Source: Glandiceps talaboti (taxonomy: Eukaryota; Hemichordata; Enteropneusta; Spengelidae). Taken from it: a stretch of 60,000 bases of DNA. Below are positions 1 to 15,922 of this stretch, in pieces (the first letter of the stretch is position 1; each line of letters begins with the position of its first letter). The stretch lies in the NCBI RefSeq assembly GCF_964340395.1, contig NC_135549.1, positions 12,830,842-12,890,841 of the forward strand, written 5' to 3'. The position numbers and the translations under genes are program-made. Below the pieces are notes generated by a model, which saw only the letters and a program-made list of their open reading frames with translations, ran no database searches and was not told the DNA's origin.

Positions 1-204
1 TCGAGGAAACCGCTATTTTACCATCAGCTATGTTACAAAGCCATTGAAAGACAAGCACGTTATGAAAAGTCGAGGAAACCGCTATTTTACCATCAGCTAT
101 GTTACAAAGCCATTGGAAGACAAACACGTTATGAAAAGTCGAGGAAACCGCTATTTTACCATCAGCTATGTTACAAAGCCATTGAAAGACAAGCACGTTA
201 TGAA
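1..204. repeat. 69-bp tandem satellite, three copies
   Basis: Three head-to-tail copies begin at 1, 70 and 139. Each starts with TCGAGGAAACCGC and ends near ACGTTATGAAAAG; the third decays at about 204. The array runs off the left edge, so its true size is unknown. No coding potential is apparent. Confidence 0.9.
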
Positions 205-229
205 TAATACACTGGAATAATGTAACATA

Positions 230-325
230 GGTTTGATGTAAACATTTTCAACTGAGTAAACAATTTGATAACCTGGGTTTGATGTAAACATTTTCACCCG
301 AGTTAAGAACTTTATAAGCTGGGCT
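230..325. repeat. Two copies of a ~45-bp repeat
   Basis: The motif TTTGATGTAAACATTTTCA occurs at about 232 and 277, followed by similar AACTTTATAAGCTGGG-like ends. It is a short direct duplication. Confidence 0.6.
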
Positions 326-984
326 TGTGCCACTCGTCGCACTAACACGGTTTTAATTTAATACTAATTTGATATTAATTGATTATATTTGAAATGATTA
401 TTCAAATTCCTAAACTGTCTTAGAAAGTTAAGAGGCTATGGTGAAGAAAGTGCCAATTATGATTGCATTTTGATAAAGCGTCTTTCTTTGAAACTCTGTT
501 AAGGTAAATATGAATTATGTAAAATCCTAACGTGTTAGAAACAGGAAACGTGTTACTGATTTACCTGATAAGTGACTATTTGCAAAACAGAAGAGCGATT
601 TTTAATATTTGTCACTTTTAACAACACTACAGTCTAGTTGTACGATTTCTCTTCTGTAAAGCGGCGATAAGTACATATTGTTGTAAACTCCATTTGAAAA
701 CCACCGGCTTGACATAACGATTATTTAGCTATGAAAATAACTTCAAGTCGGTACAGACGTCAAAATCTTCATTCCTAAAACGTGGATCTATTGGAACTTT
801 TTAAAGGAAAATTGAAGTTGCCTTGGCGTTTAACTCATGGGACACAATTTGTTTTATTTACATAAGTATCATTAGACACAATTCAACTCCACACTAATGA
901 TAACCCAGATCCCTTACCGAACCACAGTAATAAGCATTGCTATTATTAGTTATACAGAACAGTATAAACAGACCTCTGTTGAAA
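326..984. other. Unannotated AT-rich sequence
   Basis: I see no convincing open frame, repeat or RNA gene between the left-edge repeats and the foldback element. Confidence 0.5.
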
Positions 985-1745
985 TACACTTTTTGTCATA
1001 TAACCTTAGCATTTGGGTGTTTGAGACGCACACAATTCTTGTTTGAGACACACACAATCCTTGTTTGAGACACACTGAATCCTGGTCATAAGACCTTAGC
1101 ATTTGACGTTTTATGCTACAATTTACTCTAACACAGAACACATCAAAAGATGCGTTAGTCGGAGGTGACTTCTTCAAAGCATCCTGCTTTACACACTGTT
1201 ACAATTTCGTGTGGTGTCTAAGACACACTAACTTCTGGTCTGTCGAACAGAGTAAATTGTTGACATTAACTCCGCTTTCAACGTTGAAGAGAGCGCTAGA
1301 GCAGTCAGTAGACGTCTACTACGCGGTGTCCAGTGTTTTCGGTGACCATCCCGCTTTCCACTGATGTTTCTCGTGTCTCCTTTTTCACCCCTCTCTCGCT
1401 GTGTCTTTTCGTAGAGTACGTACGTCCAGTGTCTACATCAAATTTTAAAAAGTGGTGTATGATACGCTCAAACTTAAATAATTCTTCATCCAAATTAGAT
1501 GGTACTCGACTCTGCCGTGATAGCAGTCCTGCTTGCATACGGAGTAAGTCGTCCCTTGAGCGAAACGCGTACACCGTCTGCGAGCATGACTACCGTGAAA
1601 GTGACTCTTCAGAATCGCAATATCACAATTTTCTTGGTCGCGGTCCAATGGATGCTTCGCATCTCTTCGGCCATCTAGGTCCATGGAATCGTAAAAAGGG
1701 GATACTTTATCAGATCACCCTCCGAGAATATGGGTACGATGCCCC

Positions 1746-1864
<119 letters not shown>

Positions 1865-2138
1865 GTTTTTGAAGTGATTTTCTCCCAGATTCACTATATA
1901 ACAAAAAAAGGGGGGGGGGTTCTTTTTCATTGAAATATTAACTGGAAAAGGGGTACATATGAAATTTCGCTAACAAGCCGGGGTACCCACCAATCCATGA
2001 TCGAACGACTGCCACTGCCGGGGCCGCGTCGCGACGCGTCGGAGAGTCAGAATTGTACGGGGTGTTGGTCACCGAAAACACCCGTCCTGTAGACTACCCG
2101 AACTGTCAATCCGTGTTGACGGCCCTTTGATATGTGCT

Positions 2139-2274
2139 GTTTTAGAGTAAATTGTTGCAGAAAATGCCCAAATGCTAAACTCTTATGACCAGGATTCAGT
2201 GTGTTTCGAACACCTCAATTCTGGTCATAAGACCTTAGCATTTGGTTGTTTTCTGCAACAATTTACTCTAAAAC
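2139..2274. repeat. Internal palindrome of the foldback element
   Basis: GTTTTAGAGTAAATTGTTGC at the left is mirrored by GCAACAATTTACTCTAAAAC at the right. The middle pairs through CTTATGACCAGGATT and AATTCTGGTCATAAG. The same motif forms the outer arms at 985-1160 and 2361-2536. Confidence 0.85.
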
Positions 2275-2536
2275 AGAAGACATCAAGGGTTCCGTCAATG
2301 AGAGTTGATGCAGACACAAGTTGGTGTGGTTTCGACTGGAGTGTTTGTTTTGTCGCCTGGAACTGACGCATCTTTTGATGTGTCCTGTTTTAGAGTAAAT
2401 TGTTGCACAAAACGGCAAATGCTAAGGTCTTTTGACCAGGATTGTGTGTGTTTCGAACAAGGATTGTGTGTGTTTCGAACAAGAATTGTGTGTGTCTCAA
2501 ACACCCAAATGCTAAGGTTATATGACAAAAAGTGTA

Positions 2537-3140
2537 ATTACACATGGACATAATGATTGTAATATTAATGGCTTCAATTATTCACTTTCACCATCTTTAC
2601 TTGTCTACATCCCCACTGCTCTATACTTGTTTCTGTTTCCATTTGAAGTTGTATGAATGTGTGTACAAAACGTAATGTGAAATGAAGGAATCGCAAACGC
2701 AATTTAAATTTCCTTGTAAATATTCATCGCTCAACTACTTCGGTTACAATGATGACTCGCAGTAAGGCTATATTTTAAAATCACGGTGTCGTTAGTAAGA
2801 ATAATTTGTAGTTACAGTTACTGTAACTTTACAAATATATTGGAAACACGCACAAAAATCTCCTTACAACATACCTGTATTTGCTTGTATGGGTGTCAAT
2901 TCTTTACCAAACCATCGAGTTTAGAAGCGGCCAAAGAGTCTGTGCTTTGTTACTTTTTGTCGTCTTTTATATCTTTGGTAAAGTCGTGCCAATTATAAGG
3001 CTTGGCTCCACCCTCCTCGTCGAGATTAAATGGAACGGATGTTTCCCAGGCATGTTCTACCTAAAACTCGTCCCGCGTTTCACTTTTTTAATCCATTACC
3101 ATCCTGTTATCGTGAAGGCTACTGTCAAATAACAAATTTA
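2537..3140. other. Unannotated sequence
   Basis: No supported gene. Short frames here lack domains, splice context or recognisable similarity. Confidence 0.4.
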
Positions 3141-3145
3141 TATAT

Positions 3146-3290
3146 TATACATAGAGATCCATCCTCAGGGCACTGCTGTCAAGTGACTGATTTGTATAGT
3201 ATACATAGAGATCCATCCTCAGGGCACTGCTGTCAAATAACTAATTTGTATAGTATACATAGAGATCTATCCCCAGGGCATAAGTGGCTG
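3146..3290. repeat. 54-bp tandem repeat, about 2.7 copies
   Basis: Units begin at 3146, 3200 and 3254 with TATACATAGAGATC followed by ATCC and a CAGGGCA motif. Part of the array, with the trinucleotide tracts that follow, was copied to about 4903-5180. Confidence 0.85.
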
Positions 3291-3377
3291 ATATTCAGTC
3301 CGGGAGGAACAAAAGAGTAAAGCAGATGTTTGTACAAGTATTGTTACCATCACTAAAAATGAAAGATTGAATATAAA

Positions 3378-3379
3378 GA

Positions 3380-3413
<34 letters not shown>

Positions 3414-3434
3414 GGTGGTAAAATAATATTATGT

Positions 3435-3485
<51 letters not shown>

Positions 3486-3486
3486 T
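3378..3486. repeat. (GAT)n-(GGT)n and (TAA)n microsatellites
   Basis: GAT and GGT trinucleotide runs at 3378-3419 are followed, after a short AT-rich spacer, by a TAA run to about 3486. The same composite recurs at about 5083-5180. Confidence 0.95.
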
Positions 3487-3774
3487 GTAAAAATGATAAT
3501 GATGTAAGTTTTAAATAGTGCATTCCCACACGGTGTTCAAAGTTGTGTAATTACAATTATTACACCGTCAATGGGCTTGATGACATAATACTTCCTAAAC
3601 TTCCTGGAGACCCCTCCCAATCTCGGAGGGGGGACGACATGCAATCCGTTGCAGCCTCTATACGCACTATAAGATTAAATCCTTCATATAGCAGCCTATA
3701 TCCTATCAGGTTCTCAATTATACAGTTGCGTTGACTGGGGCACAATCGTTGTTACAATCTTGACCAAGGACTTT

Positions 3775-3850
3775 AGCCATTAAGAAACAAACGGCAGCAG
3801 TGAGGCTCGAACTGACCACTTTCAGATTCCGAGCTAAACGCTGTAACAAT
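3775..3850 (-). mobile_element. Possible tRNA-derived SINE fragment
   Basis: Read on the minus strand, the stretch has an A-box-like TTAGCTCGG followed by a B-box-like GTTCGAGCC. The spacing is shorter than in a functional tRNA and the acceptor ends do not pair well, so a decayed SINE head is more likely than a tRNA gene. Confidence 0.3.
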
Positions 3851-4701
3851 TCTAACATAATATATCAATATCTATGCAAGATTTAGAATATCAAAGAATC
3901 AGTACTGATAGATTAAATAACAAATAATGTCTGCCATAGTCCATCTATTTCTCCAAATATATTACATGGACTTCGTATAAATCCTAGCCACTAGTTTTAG
4001 GAACATAACTAAAGAACTGCTCACGTGTTTGAGACTGCTTCAGTAAATCATGATTGTAATGCCATAACGTCATGTCCTCAGAATGTACAAAGATAATGAT
4101 AACGCGACAGTTTAGATAAAGTAATCAGATGGGTAGTGAATGTGACGAGTGTATCATTCTAAAATTTGTTCCTGCAACCGATGCTTTGGTAATTATAAGC
4201 TTAGGGATGTCTTAATTTAGATAACCGGAGAAGAACGGACAAGATGTCTTTATTTAGTCATATAGAGAGAATTATATACAGTTGAAAGAGAGAACATTAG
4301 CCAGGGAAAGAAGGAAAACATTTTTATATCACCACAAAAATCAATCAGTAAATTGATCAATATTACACACAAAATAAGTTTTATTTCACCACAAAAATTA
4401 ATCACTCAATCAACAATCAATAAATCAATAAATCGATCGATCGATCGATCGATCGATCAATCGATAAATCCGTTACACGCTCGCTTCTCCCTGTGAGCGT
4501 ACTGGTGAATTCGACAAAGGGGAAAACGTGCGAGAATACTAAACCCATGACAGACATGTTTGCTGTATGTGTTTGCTCTTTAACACTCACTGCTTTAGGC
4601 TATACATATAGGACGGATCTTGATATATGATATCTACTGTAATCGGACTCAATTTGCTGTGAAAAGGCTTCTTTCTCGGTCTAATTTCTTCACACATAAT
4701 A
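3851..4701. other. Unannotated sequence with a (GATC)n tract
   Basis: No gene is seen. A short tetranucleotide run of ATCGATCGATCG type lies at about 4430-4468, preceded by two loosely similar copies with CACCACAAAAAT at about 4330 and 4388. Confidence 0.5.
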
Positions 4702-4844
4702 TTTACAAGTATAGAGTTACTCAAAACTGTTAATCGCCGAGTGTAAGAACTGACATGTCTCATGCCTCGCGGCTTCGAACGGGGTTTTAGAAAATCAATA
4801 CAACCAAGATCTTAGTTGTTTGGAAAGTATAGTCTACCAACAAC

Positions 4845-5084
4845 AATTTCTCTGTTTGAAATGCTGCTCATTGAGACGCTCTGTGCCTATCCATGAGTCT
4901 TTAGTATACATAGAGATCCATCCTCACGGCACTGCTGTCAAATAACTAATTTGTATAGTATACATAGAGATCTATCCCCAGGGCATAAGTGGCTGATATT
5001 CAGTCCGGGAGGAACAAAAGAGTAAAGCAGATGTTTGTACAAGTATTGTTACCATCACTAAAAATGAAAGATTGAATATAAAGA

Positions 5085-5118
<34 letters not shown>

Positions 5119-5139
5119 GGTGGTAAAATAATATTATGT

Positions 5140-5181
<42 letters not shown>

Positions 5182-5241
5182 TTCTCTGTTTGAAATGCTG
5201 CTCATTGAGACGCTCTGTGCCTATCCATGAGTCTTTAGTAT
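4845..5241. mobile_element. 334-bp insertion with a 63-bp direct flank duplication
   Basis: The 63 bp at 4845-4907 recur exactly at 5179-5241. Between them lies a copy of about 3198-3480 (54-bp repeats plus GAT/GGT/TAA tracts). The second segmental copy has the same 63 bp once, uninterrupted, near 7622-7685, giving an empty site. No transposon ends are evident; templated insertion or gap repair is more likely than classical transposition. Confidence 0.8.
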
Positions 5242-5617
5242 TAATTGCCTGAATGAGTGTAGCTGCAATATCAATTCACTCAAGTGATTATCAGTCAAGG
5301 GTACTAGACACAGCACTTCCAATACAAAAAACAATTGATGTTATACCAGACAAGGAATACAATGTCTGAGAAGTTATTCAAAACAATGTCTCCGCCAATT
5401 GAACCATGTCTGTGAGAGTTACATTGCATGACGCTGTCTGTACCAAGTGCAACTATCATTGATACATGTTACACATATTTTCAATGTCAGTTCCACTATG
5501 CGGCTAATTCAAAGGGGAAATAAAAAAAACGGCTTCAATAATAATGATGTTGCATATACTGTGCTTTCCACACAACTTTATCTTGGTTGTAAATATATTT
5601 GCTGAAAAATATATTTG

Positions 5618-5731
<114 letters not shown>

Positions 5732-5812
5732 TATCATGAACCATACAGTTCTAACCCAAATATTTCGAAGAGACTGAGCTCCTCTATTTATATATAGAAA
5801 CTCAGTGTTAAG

Positions 5813-5960
<148 letters not shown>

Positions 5961-6016
5961 CTCTGTGAGTATCAATCTGCTAAGACAGTGCTCTATACCG
6001 CAGTGGCAGAGCGTAA

Positions 6017-6108
6017 TAGTTTTGGTAGTACTGGAACTCAGTGGTCTGATGATCGCACTATGCGTGAAACTCCGAGTTACAACCAAGAAAGAGTTCCAGT
6101 ACTACCAA

Positions 6109-6113
<5 letters not shown>
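6017..6113. repeat. 23-bp perfect inverted repeat (hairpin) between AT tracts
   Basis: The 23 bp at 6017-6039 (TTTTGGTAGTACTGGAACTC core) are exactly complementary to 6091-6113, with a 51-nt loop. Both flanks are long AT runs. The structure is preserved in copy 2 at about 8411-8507. Confidence 0.9.

Positions 6114-6177
<64 letters not shown>
6114..6177. repeat. (AT)n microsatellite
   Basis: AT run directly following the inverted repeat. It is longer in copy 2, at about 8508-8611. Confidence 0.97.
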
Positions 6178-6179
<2 letters not shown>

Positions 6180-7479
6180 CAACACTATCCGTATGTTGTC
6201 AATCTCACTTTTTGCCTTGTTTGGAAGAACTTATTGGGTTTTTTTTTATTAGCTTCATACATGTATTTGATACTATCACTTTTATGTGTTAACTTTGACA
6301 GTGGACACAATATCTGGGGTATTATTCAAAACAATGTCTTCATAAACTAGTGAGTATGATATAAATGCATGGCTCCTATAAAGATTGATGATGCAGCGTA
6401 TAGTCTTACTGATTCATTTGAATATTACTGATAATTTTCGGTAATAAGGCAATATCGTAAACATGCAAGGTTCAAATTTCATTTTGTTTGGCATAATTAT
6501 TTCGCCGGTTCACCTTAGAATTTTGTATACGGACAATGTGTGTGGGCACAAAACTCTAAAGGATTTACGAAAGGCATTCCGTTTACACATGGTCATTCAT
6601 ATTGTTCCTTATATCTTAAGTCAATTCCAAATTTGCCCATTAATGAGTCGATTGCCAAATTAACGAGTCGATTTTTGAAAAGGCAAAACAAATGTTACTA
6701 GACTATGTTGACTCATTTTGAGGTTTTATTACTGATTAAACGGGGAAGGTGAAAGTTGTTCCTATATGCTCTCCCATTGCAACATTTCACCAAATACCCT
6801 CCCGCTGGATCTACACGCCCATATCCCGAATCGTATAATCGTGTACGAGCAGTCTTTCGAGTGTTAGAAACGCTTCGTTAGCTGCATCAAAAATGAACAT
6901 ATCGCTCACGATAAGATGGACATGCTTAGAGTGATGTCCGTATGTTTTCTTGATTCGCTGCAACGACACGGGAGTGTACTTTGCGCCTATATGAAGGTAG
7001 TAGGTGTCCGACTACCAGATGGTCTGAGAGTCAATATAGTGTTGGAGATGTTACGATTTCAAATACTCCCTACTTGTACTTTTTCCAATTTGACAGAAAT
7101 TTGATGAAGGTCATTCGAGCGTCATCAAGGCTGATAATGCAGGACACGAGTTAAAACGTGAATGACACCTGTTATAACATCCAATCCTTCTTAACGGGAA
7201 GCTGGGGGCCTTTTTAGATGTTGTCGTTCCTTTGTGCAGGTGATTCAGAAGTATTATTGATATTTAATGTAGCCATCCCTTGGGAGGTCTTCAAAGGTTT
7301 GAAGGACATATAGGAAACGGAGTTCACATTGTCTGTCAGGTGTAGTGTCTACATCATATCTCTTCAAAATATTTTCCTATTTGTAGGCACTGTTTTCTCT
7401 GAGTTTGGGCTATAAGTCAAAATTTGTCAAATAAGGTTTTAGATTTATACAAATCCAAATAATGATAAAAAAATATCCA

Positions 7480-9913
<2,434 letters not shown>

Positions 9914-10073
9914 TCTAGAGTACTCAAATTATTTACCACAATAGCAAAGAAAACAAGTCATTGAGAATGACATAGGCCCCGCTATGATTGGATTTTAAGG
10001 AACTGGCAGTTTATGTTATATCACTACTCTGATCACACAACACTTGTGAACCTAAATCAAACAGACTTAGATA

Positions 10074-10150
10074 TGTTGTGTCTGCTCGTTGGACATGGAA
10101 CATGCCTACTCATGTTGTGTCTCCTCGTTGGACATGGGACATGCCTACTC
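10074..10150. repeat. Two copies of a ~38-bp repeat
   Basis: TCGTTGGACATGG and CATGCCTACTC occur twice in tandem. The block is duplicated again at about 12152-12230. Confidence 0.7.
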
Positions 10151-10228
10151 TTCAAGATGACATGATGGAATAAACCATTCAACAATAAAGGATGGGTTGG
10201 GTATGGGGGGGGGGGTAACCTGTTCAAG

Positions 10229-10470
10229 CATGTCTGAGTTATGGCTTTGGACATGGAAAATTCGCAAACAAAATGGCTGCTAGGCAGCCATATTGGATCG
10301 TATCATGATGAAAATGGATATGCACATGTATATCATAGAACACTGTCTTAATACCAACTTTGAATGAGATCTGTTCAAGCAAGTCTGAGTTATGGCTTTG
10401 GACATGGAAAATTTGCAACAAAATGGCAAATATTGGATCGTATCACAACAAAAATGGATATGCACATGTA
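10229..10470. repeat. Two tandem copies of a ~140-bp module
   Basis: Each copy reads from TGTCTGAGTTATGGCTTTGG through ATTGGATCGTATCA to AACTTTGAATGAGATCTGTT. Related pairs lie at about 12310-12560 and 15923-16210. Confidence 0.8.
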
Positions 10471-13221
10471 TGTCATAGCTCGCACAGCGGCAGTGAAGCT
10501 GCCACATAGCGGCTCAATGACTAGTACGCATGCGCGTCGTATATACTATGCGGAAAAAATTGGTGGTTCTCCCAGGGATGCATTGCGGCGTGCAGTGACT
10601 ACACATGCGCCTTCCATATACTATGTGCATTCTCCAGGCGCTACCGTATCGTCATATAGGATAGGAGACATAACATCACCATGCATTGCAATATTGTAAC
10701 AGTAGGCCTATTGGCATGATTATCGTAACATTGTAATGAGTATCGAGGCATCACTGTACCCCAAGGAGAAATTGTTACACTATTTGGAAGTTTGACGCAT
10801 GGCGGTACGCAATACGGACCACTGATGACGTAGTGCAGTTTAATTTCCAGGTTGTGGAAGTGTGTTTTTGACATTTATATTGTCGATAATTGATTTTTTT
10901 ACATGTTCTAAAAAGAATAAGTACTTTCCTATGTTTGTTGGTACAGTAACATTCCTAAATCATCGAGTTGAATTGAGAAATCATGATTTTCGGCAAGATG
11001 TCAACAAAACATTTGTCTAAAGACCAACGTCCGTTGGTGGAGGGTCTATGATAAGTTGGCTGATTGAAAATGAACAATATTAATCTAATGGTTGTGATGG
11101 TTTTTGAAACCAACAACTGCATAGAGTGTTGACTTTCTTTACTTCTCGTCCAAGTCAGAGAATTAGATGTCATTCAAAAAAATAAAATAAATTTTGATGG
11201 TCAATACCCCTGGAAAATGACCCAAATCAAGTGTATCAACCCTGGCCCAGGCAGCCGGTCACAAAGTTGTTCCTATATGCTCTCCCATTGCAACATTTCA
11301 CCAAATACCCTCCCGCTGGATCTACACGCCCATATCCCGAATCGTATAATCGTGTACGAGCAGTCTTTCGAGTGTTAGAAACGCTTCGTTAGCTGCATCA
11401 AAAATGAACATATCGCTCACGATAAGATGGACATGCTTAGAGTGATGTCCGTATGTTTTCTTGATTCGCTGCAACGACACGGGAGTGTACTTTGCGCCTA
11501 TATGAAGGTAGTCGGTCTCCGACTACCAGATGGTCTGAGAGTCAATATAGTGTTGGAGATGTTACGATTTCAAATACTCCCTACTTGTACTTTTTCCAAT
11601 TTGACAGAAATTTGATGAAGGTCATTCGAGCGTCATCAAGACTGATAATGCAGGACACGAGTTAAAAACGTGAATGACACCTGTTATAACATCCAATCCT
11701 TCTTAACGGGAAGCTGGGGGCCTTTTTAGATGTTGTCGTTCCTTTGTGCAGGTGATTCAGAAGTATTATTGATATTTAATGTAGCCATCCCTTGGGAGGT
11801 CTTCAAAGGTTTGAAGGACATATAGGAAACGGAGTTCACATTGTCTGTCAGGTGTAGTGTCTACATCATATCTCTTCAAAATATTTTCCTATTTGTAGGC
11901 ACTGTTTTCTCTGAGTTTGGGCTATAAGTCAAAATTTGTCAAATAAGGTTTTAGATTTATACAAATCCAAATAATGATAAAAAAATATCCATTCTAGAGT
12001 ACTCAAATTAATTACCACAATAGCAAAGAAAACAAGTCATTGAGAATGACATAGGCCCCGCTATGATTGGATTTTAAGGAACTGGCAGTTTATGTTATAT
12101 CACTACTCTGATCACACAACACTTGTGAACCTAAATCAAACAGACTTAGATATGTTGTGTCTGCTCGTTGGACATTGAACATGCCTACTCATGTTGTGTC
12201 TCCTCGTTGGACATGGGACATGCCTACTCTTCAAGATGACATGATGGAATAAACCATTCAACAATAAAGGATGGGTTGGGTATGGGGTGGGGGGGGGGGG
12301 TAACCTGTTCAAGCATGTCTGAGTTATGGCTTTGGACATGGAAAATTCGCAAACAAAATGGCTGCGAGGCAGCCATATATTGGATCGTATCATGATGAAA
12401 ATGGATATGCACATGTATATCATAGAACACTGTCTTAATACCAACTTTGAATGAGATCTGTTCAAGCAAGTCTGAGTTATGGCTTTGGACATGGAAAATT
12501 TGCAACAAAATGGCAAATATTGGATCGTATCACAACAAAAATGGATATGCACATGTATGTCATAGCTCGCACAGCGGCAGTGAAGCTGCCACATAGCGGC
12601 TCAATGACTAGTACACATGCGCGTCGTATATACTATGCGGAAAAAATTGGTGGTTCTCCCAGGGATGCATTGCGGCGTGCAGTGACTACACATGCGCCTT
12701 CCATATACTATGTGCATTCTCCAGGCGCTACCGTATCGTCATATAGGATAGGAGACATAACATCACCATGCATTGCAATATTGTAACAGTAGGCCTATTG
12801 GCATGATTATCGTAACATTGTAATGAGTATCGAGGCATCACTGTACCCCAAGGAGAAATTGTTACACTATTTGGAAGTTTGACGCATGGCGGTACGCAAT
12901 ACGGACCACTGATGACGTAGTGCAGTTTAATTTCCAGGTTGTGGAAGTGTGTTTTTGACATTTATATTGTCGATAATTGATTTTTTTACATGTTCTAAAA
13001 AGAATAAGTACTTTCCTATGTTTGTTGGTACAGTAACATTCCTAAATCATCGAGTTGAATTGAGAAATCATGATTTTCGGCAAGATGTCAACAAAACATT
13101 TGTCTAAAGACCAACGTCCGTTGGTGGAGGGTCTATGATAAGTTGGCTGATTGAAAATGAACAATATTAATCTAATGGCTGTGATGGTTTTTGAAACTAT
13201 CTCTGACTTGGTTTTTTTCCT

Positions 13222-13310
13222 GGCCCCCCCATCCACTGTGACCAAAATTTCACAGCCCCCCCCTTTCAAAAGTATAAAAATTTCATGCCCCCCCCCCAAA
13301 AAAAAAGAGA
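13222..13310. repeat. C-rich and A-rich low-complexity tract
   Basis: Several poly-C runs separated by TTTCAAAAGTATAAAAATTTCATG-like spacers. A similar tract in the same orientation lies at about 15610-15722, near the other end of the 2.5-kb copy-B-specific segment. Confidence 0.7.
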
Positions 13311-13739
13311 GAAAAAAAGTGCACAATATCCTGCCCCCTACAGTAACTAAAAAGAGTACAATTTTTTTTGTTACTGTAGCACAACTGTAATATTTCTTTT
13401 GGTACTACTATTATGTTACTATTTCAGCCCAAACAACTTAGTAGTTGTAGAGGAAGTTTTTTAGAAAACAAAAAAAAATAAAACATTTTGAATACACATG
13501 TGGTATAATCTTGTTTATTTCCCAACTAGACACCATAAGTAGTCATCACTTAATACCAAGGCATTTGATGTGGTGGTTTTAACTGTCATTCACTGATACA
13601 TACACAGAAACACAGACACAGAGTAAACACACATTCACATGCGTGATTTGTAAAAAACTGTAGTGGGGACATTTGTGGGGAGTATCTAAGGACATCACAT
13701 CACCTACATAGTGTATTCAAATATCTATTTATACTCATA

Positions 13740-14140
13740 ACACAATAACTATCTAATGTCAGACATTTGTGATGTCATGAAGTGCTAGCAAACTAAGGAT
13801 GTTATGCACACTGAGGTCTGACAAATATAGCTTTCACTTTCCTACACCAAATGCATTACCAATACACATGTAAATGTAAGACATTTGTGACTTCATGAAA
13901 GTGCAAAGAAATTCAGAATGTTGTGGAATACTTAGATGTAATCAATATGCTTTCAGTTCCAAAACCATACATATTTAAACCTATAGTGTCAGGCATTTGT
14001 GTCTTCATGATGGGGACAGCAAATTCAGAATTGTATTCAATACACTGTACAGTGATCAGATGAGTATTACTCACAGTTTTCTAAACCATTCACATTAAGC
14101 TTGAAGTGCAGTGTCAATGATGAATAGCCTTTGCAATACA
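13740..14140. repeat. About three diverged ~120-bp repeats
   Basis: The motif GACATTTGTG(A)..TTCATGA recurs near 13762, 13880 and 13992 with loosely similar sequence after it. They are old tandem copies in the region 3' to the coding remnant on the minus strand. Confidence 0.45.
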
Positions 14141-14264
14141 ATCCCTTTATTCATAATCTTGAATTTATATAAAGGCAAGTTTCCATGATCCAGCCAGTCT
14201 ACCTGATCTAGTTTGAACAATAAGGGAGCCATCCTGGTCTTTTTGATGGCCGGCTAGACTCATT

Positions 14265-15110
14265 TTATTCGCTGTCACTCTCACTGTCACTGTCACTAGT
14301 ACTTGATGTATCGGTGTCACTATCACTACGAATTTCTTCTAAAACAATATCTCCTTCTTCACTGTCACACAGTTCCTCTTCACTTTCATCACCTGTGTTC
14401 TTTTCAATCACAGACTTCTGTTGCTCTCTTGAAGTTCTTCTTAACACATCACATGTAACAGCTTTCAACTTGTCATCCTTCCTACCATGTATGTATTAGT
14501 TGCTGATATTTCAAGTACTTGTCTAATTCAGCAACCTGAAGAGAGCTTAACTTTCCATGCACAACTAAGTCAAGCCAATTATAGTCCTGGTACGGCTTGA
14601 TTTTCCTCTCCTTTTTCTGACTTAACCTTGTACGCATTCTCATTTCTTGAACATTCTTTAGGTTTTGCAGGTGTTGAACATATGCTTCAATATGTTTGCA
14701 ATCAACATAAAATAATTTTGAAAATTCTTCCACCTATTATTGATTGTCAATTCATCCTTTCTGAATTTCCTTGTGATATTTGACCTGGGTTGCCAGTCAT
14801 CTGCCTCACTCTGCTTTCCTTCACTGTCAACAGTTGGACACTTATGAACTGGAAGATAGTGCATTGGACTGTCCGGGTCTGGTACAGGTTGTGTAATTCT
14901 TACCATCTCTGGTCCCAACCATGTATATTGACTAGAGTATTCATATACCTCTCCATTGCTTTAGTGCAAAGTCACTGATGAAAAAACACTTAACACCACG
15001 CAGACATCTACATGCTTTACAATATTTAGTACAGATAGATGCATTTGATGATGCTGAGGAGGGAAATAGTTTAATTTCACTGGTTTTAGATAGAAAGAAA
15101 GACAAGTCTT
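14265..15110 (-). pseudogene. Frameshifted coding remnant with a SAP-like segment
   Basis: Read on the minus strand, three overlapping frames join into one protein-like reading. A cysteine-containing stretch (CTKYCKACRCLRGVKC) near 15030 is followed, after a stop, by GPEMVRITQPVPDPDSPMHY at 14918. A helical segment ends in YNWLDLVVHGKLSSLQVAEL near 14570-14510, and the reading closes with an acidic Ser/Asp tail and a stop at 14265. The WxDLV..GKLxxLxVxELDKYL pattern followed by KDDKLKAVT resembles a SAP-type DNA-binding helix pair. At least two frameshifts (near 14480 and 14735) break it. It is probably a remnant of a multicopy, possibly transposon-associated family. Function is not assignable. 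Confidence 0.4.
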
Positions 15111-15119
15111 GCCTCACAT

Positions 15120-15393
<274 letters not shown>

Positions 15394-15922
15394 CAACTTG
15401 GAGTATATAAGAGTAATTCAGGGTGTATCAAATTAATCTTGAGTAGTGTTTTTATGCTTCACTAAATAGGTACATACAAACGTACACACTTCCATTTTAA
15501 TACATAAATGAAAGTGTAGACATTCAATATTAAAGGCGATATCAAGTGCTATCTCATGCAATGCTAAATTTTCTAACATATTAATTTTTTTCAATGACAA
15601 AATATTTCGCGGCCCCCCCTTTCAAACTATGAGAATTTTCATGGCCCCCCCTTCAAGCCTCCCATTTTTTTCATGCCCCCCCCCCCAATTTCTCCCCAGG
15701 CCCCCCCCCTGCCGTAAATTCTGTCCGGTCCCTTACTTCTCGTCCAAGTCAGAGAATTAGATGTCATTCAAAAAAATAAAATAAATTTTGATGGTCAATA
15801 CCCCTGGAAAATGACCCAAATCAAGTGTATCAACCCTGGCCCAGGCAGCCGGTCACAAATGAATCTACCATGTGCGAGCTTATGGGATTTGCCTAGTTAT
15901 GATATTAGAACAATGTGCTAAT

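Noticed and set aside
3775-3850. Functional tRNA gene on the minus strand
   Set aside because: The A and B boxes are too close together and there is no acceptor stem; kept only as a possible SINE fragment.
6017-6113. Possible microRNA precursor
   Set aside because: A perfect 23-bp stem with a 51-nt loop between AT satellites does not resemble a typical pre-miRNA and better fits repeat-derived inverted sequence.
10364-12786. 111-residue frame present twice (10364-10699 and 12451-12786)
   Set aside because: The duplication is explained by the tandem segmental repeat. The frame starts in a dispersed module, has no domain, and opposite-strand frames are equally long.
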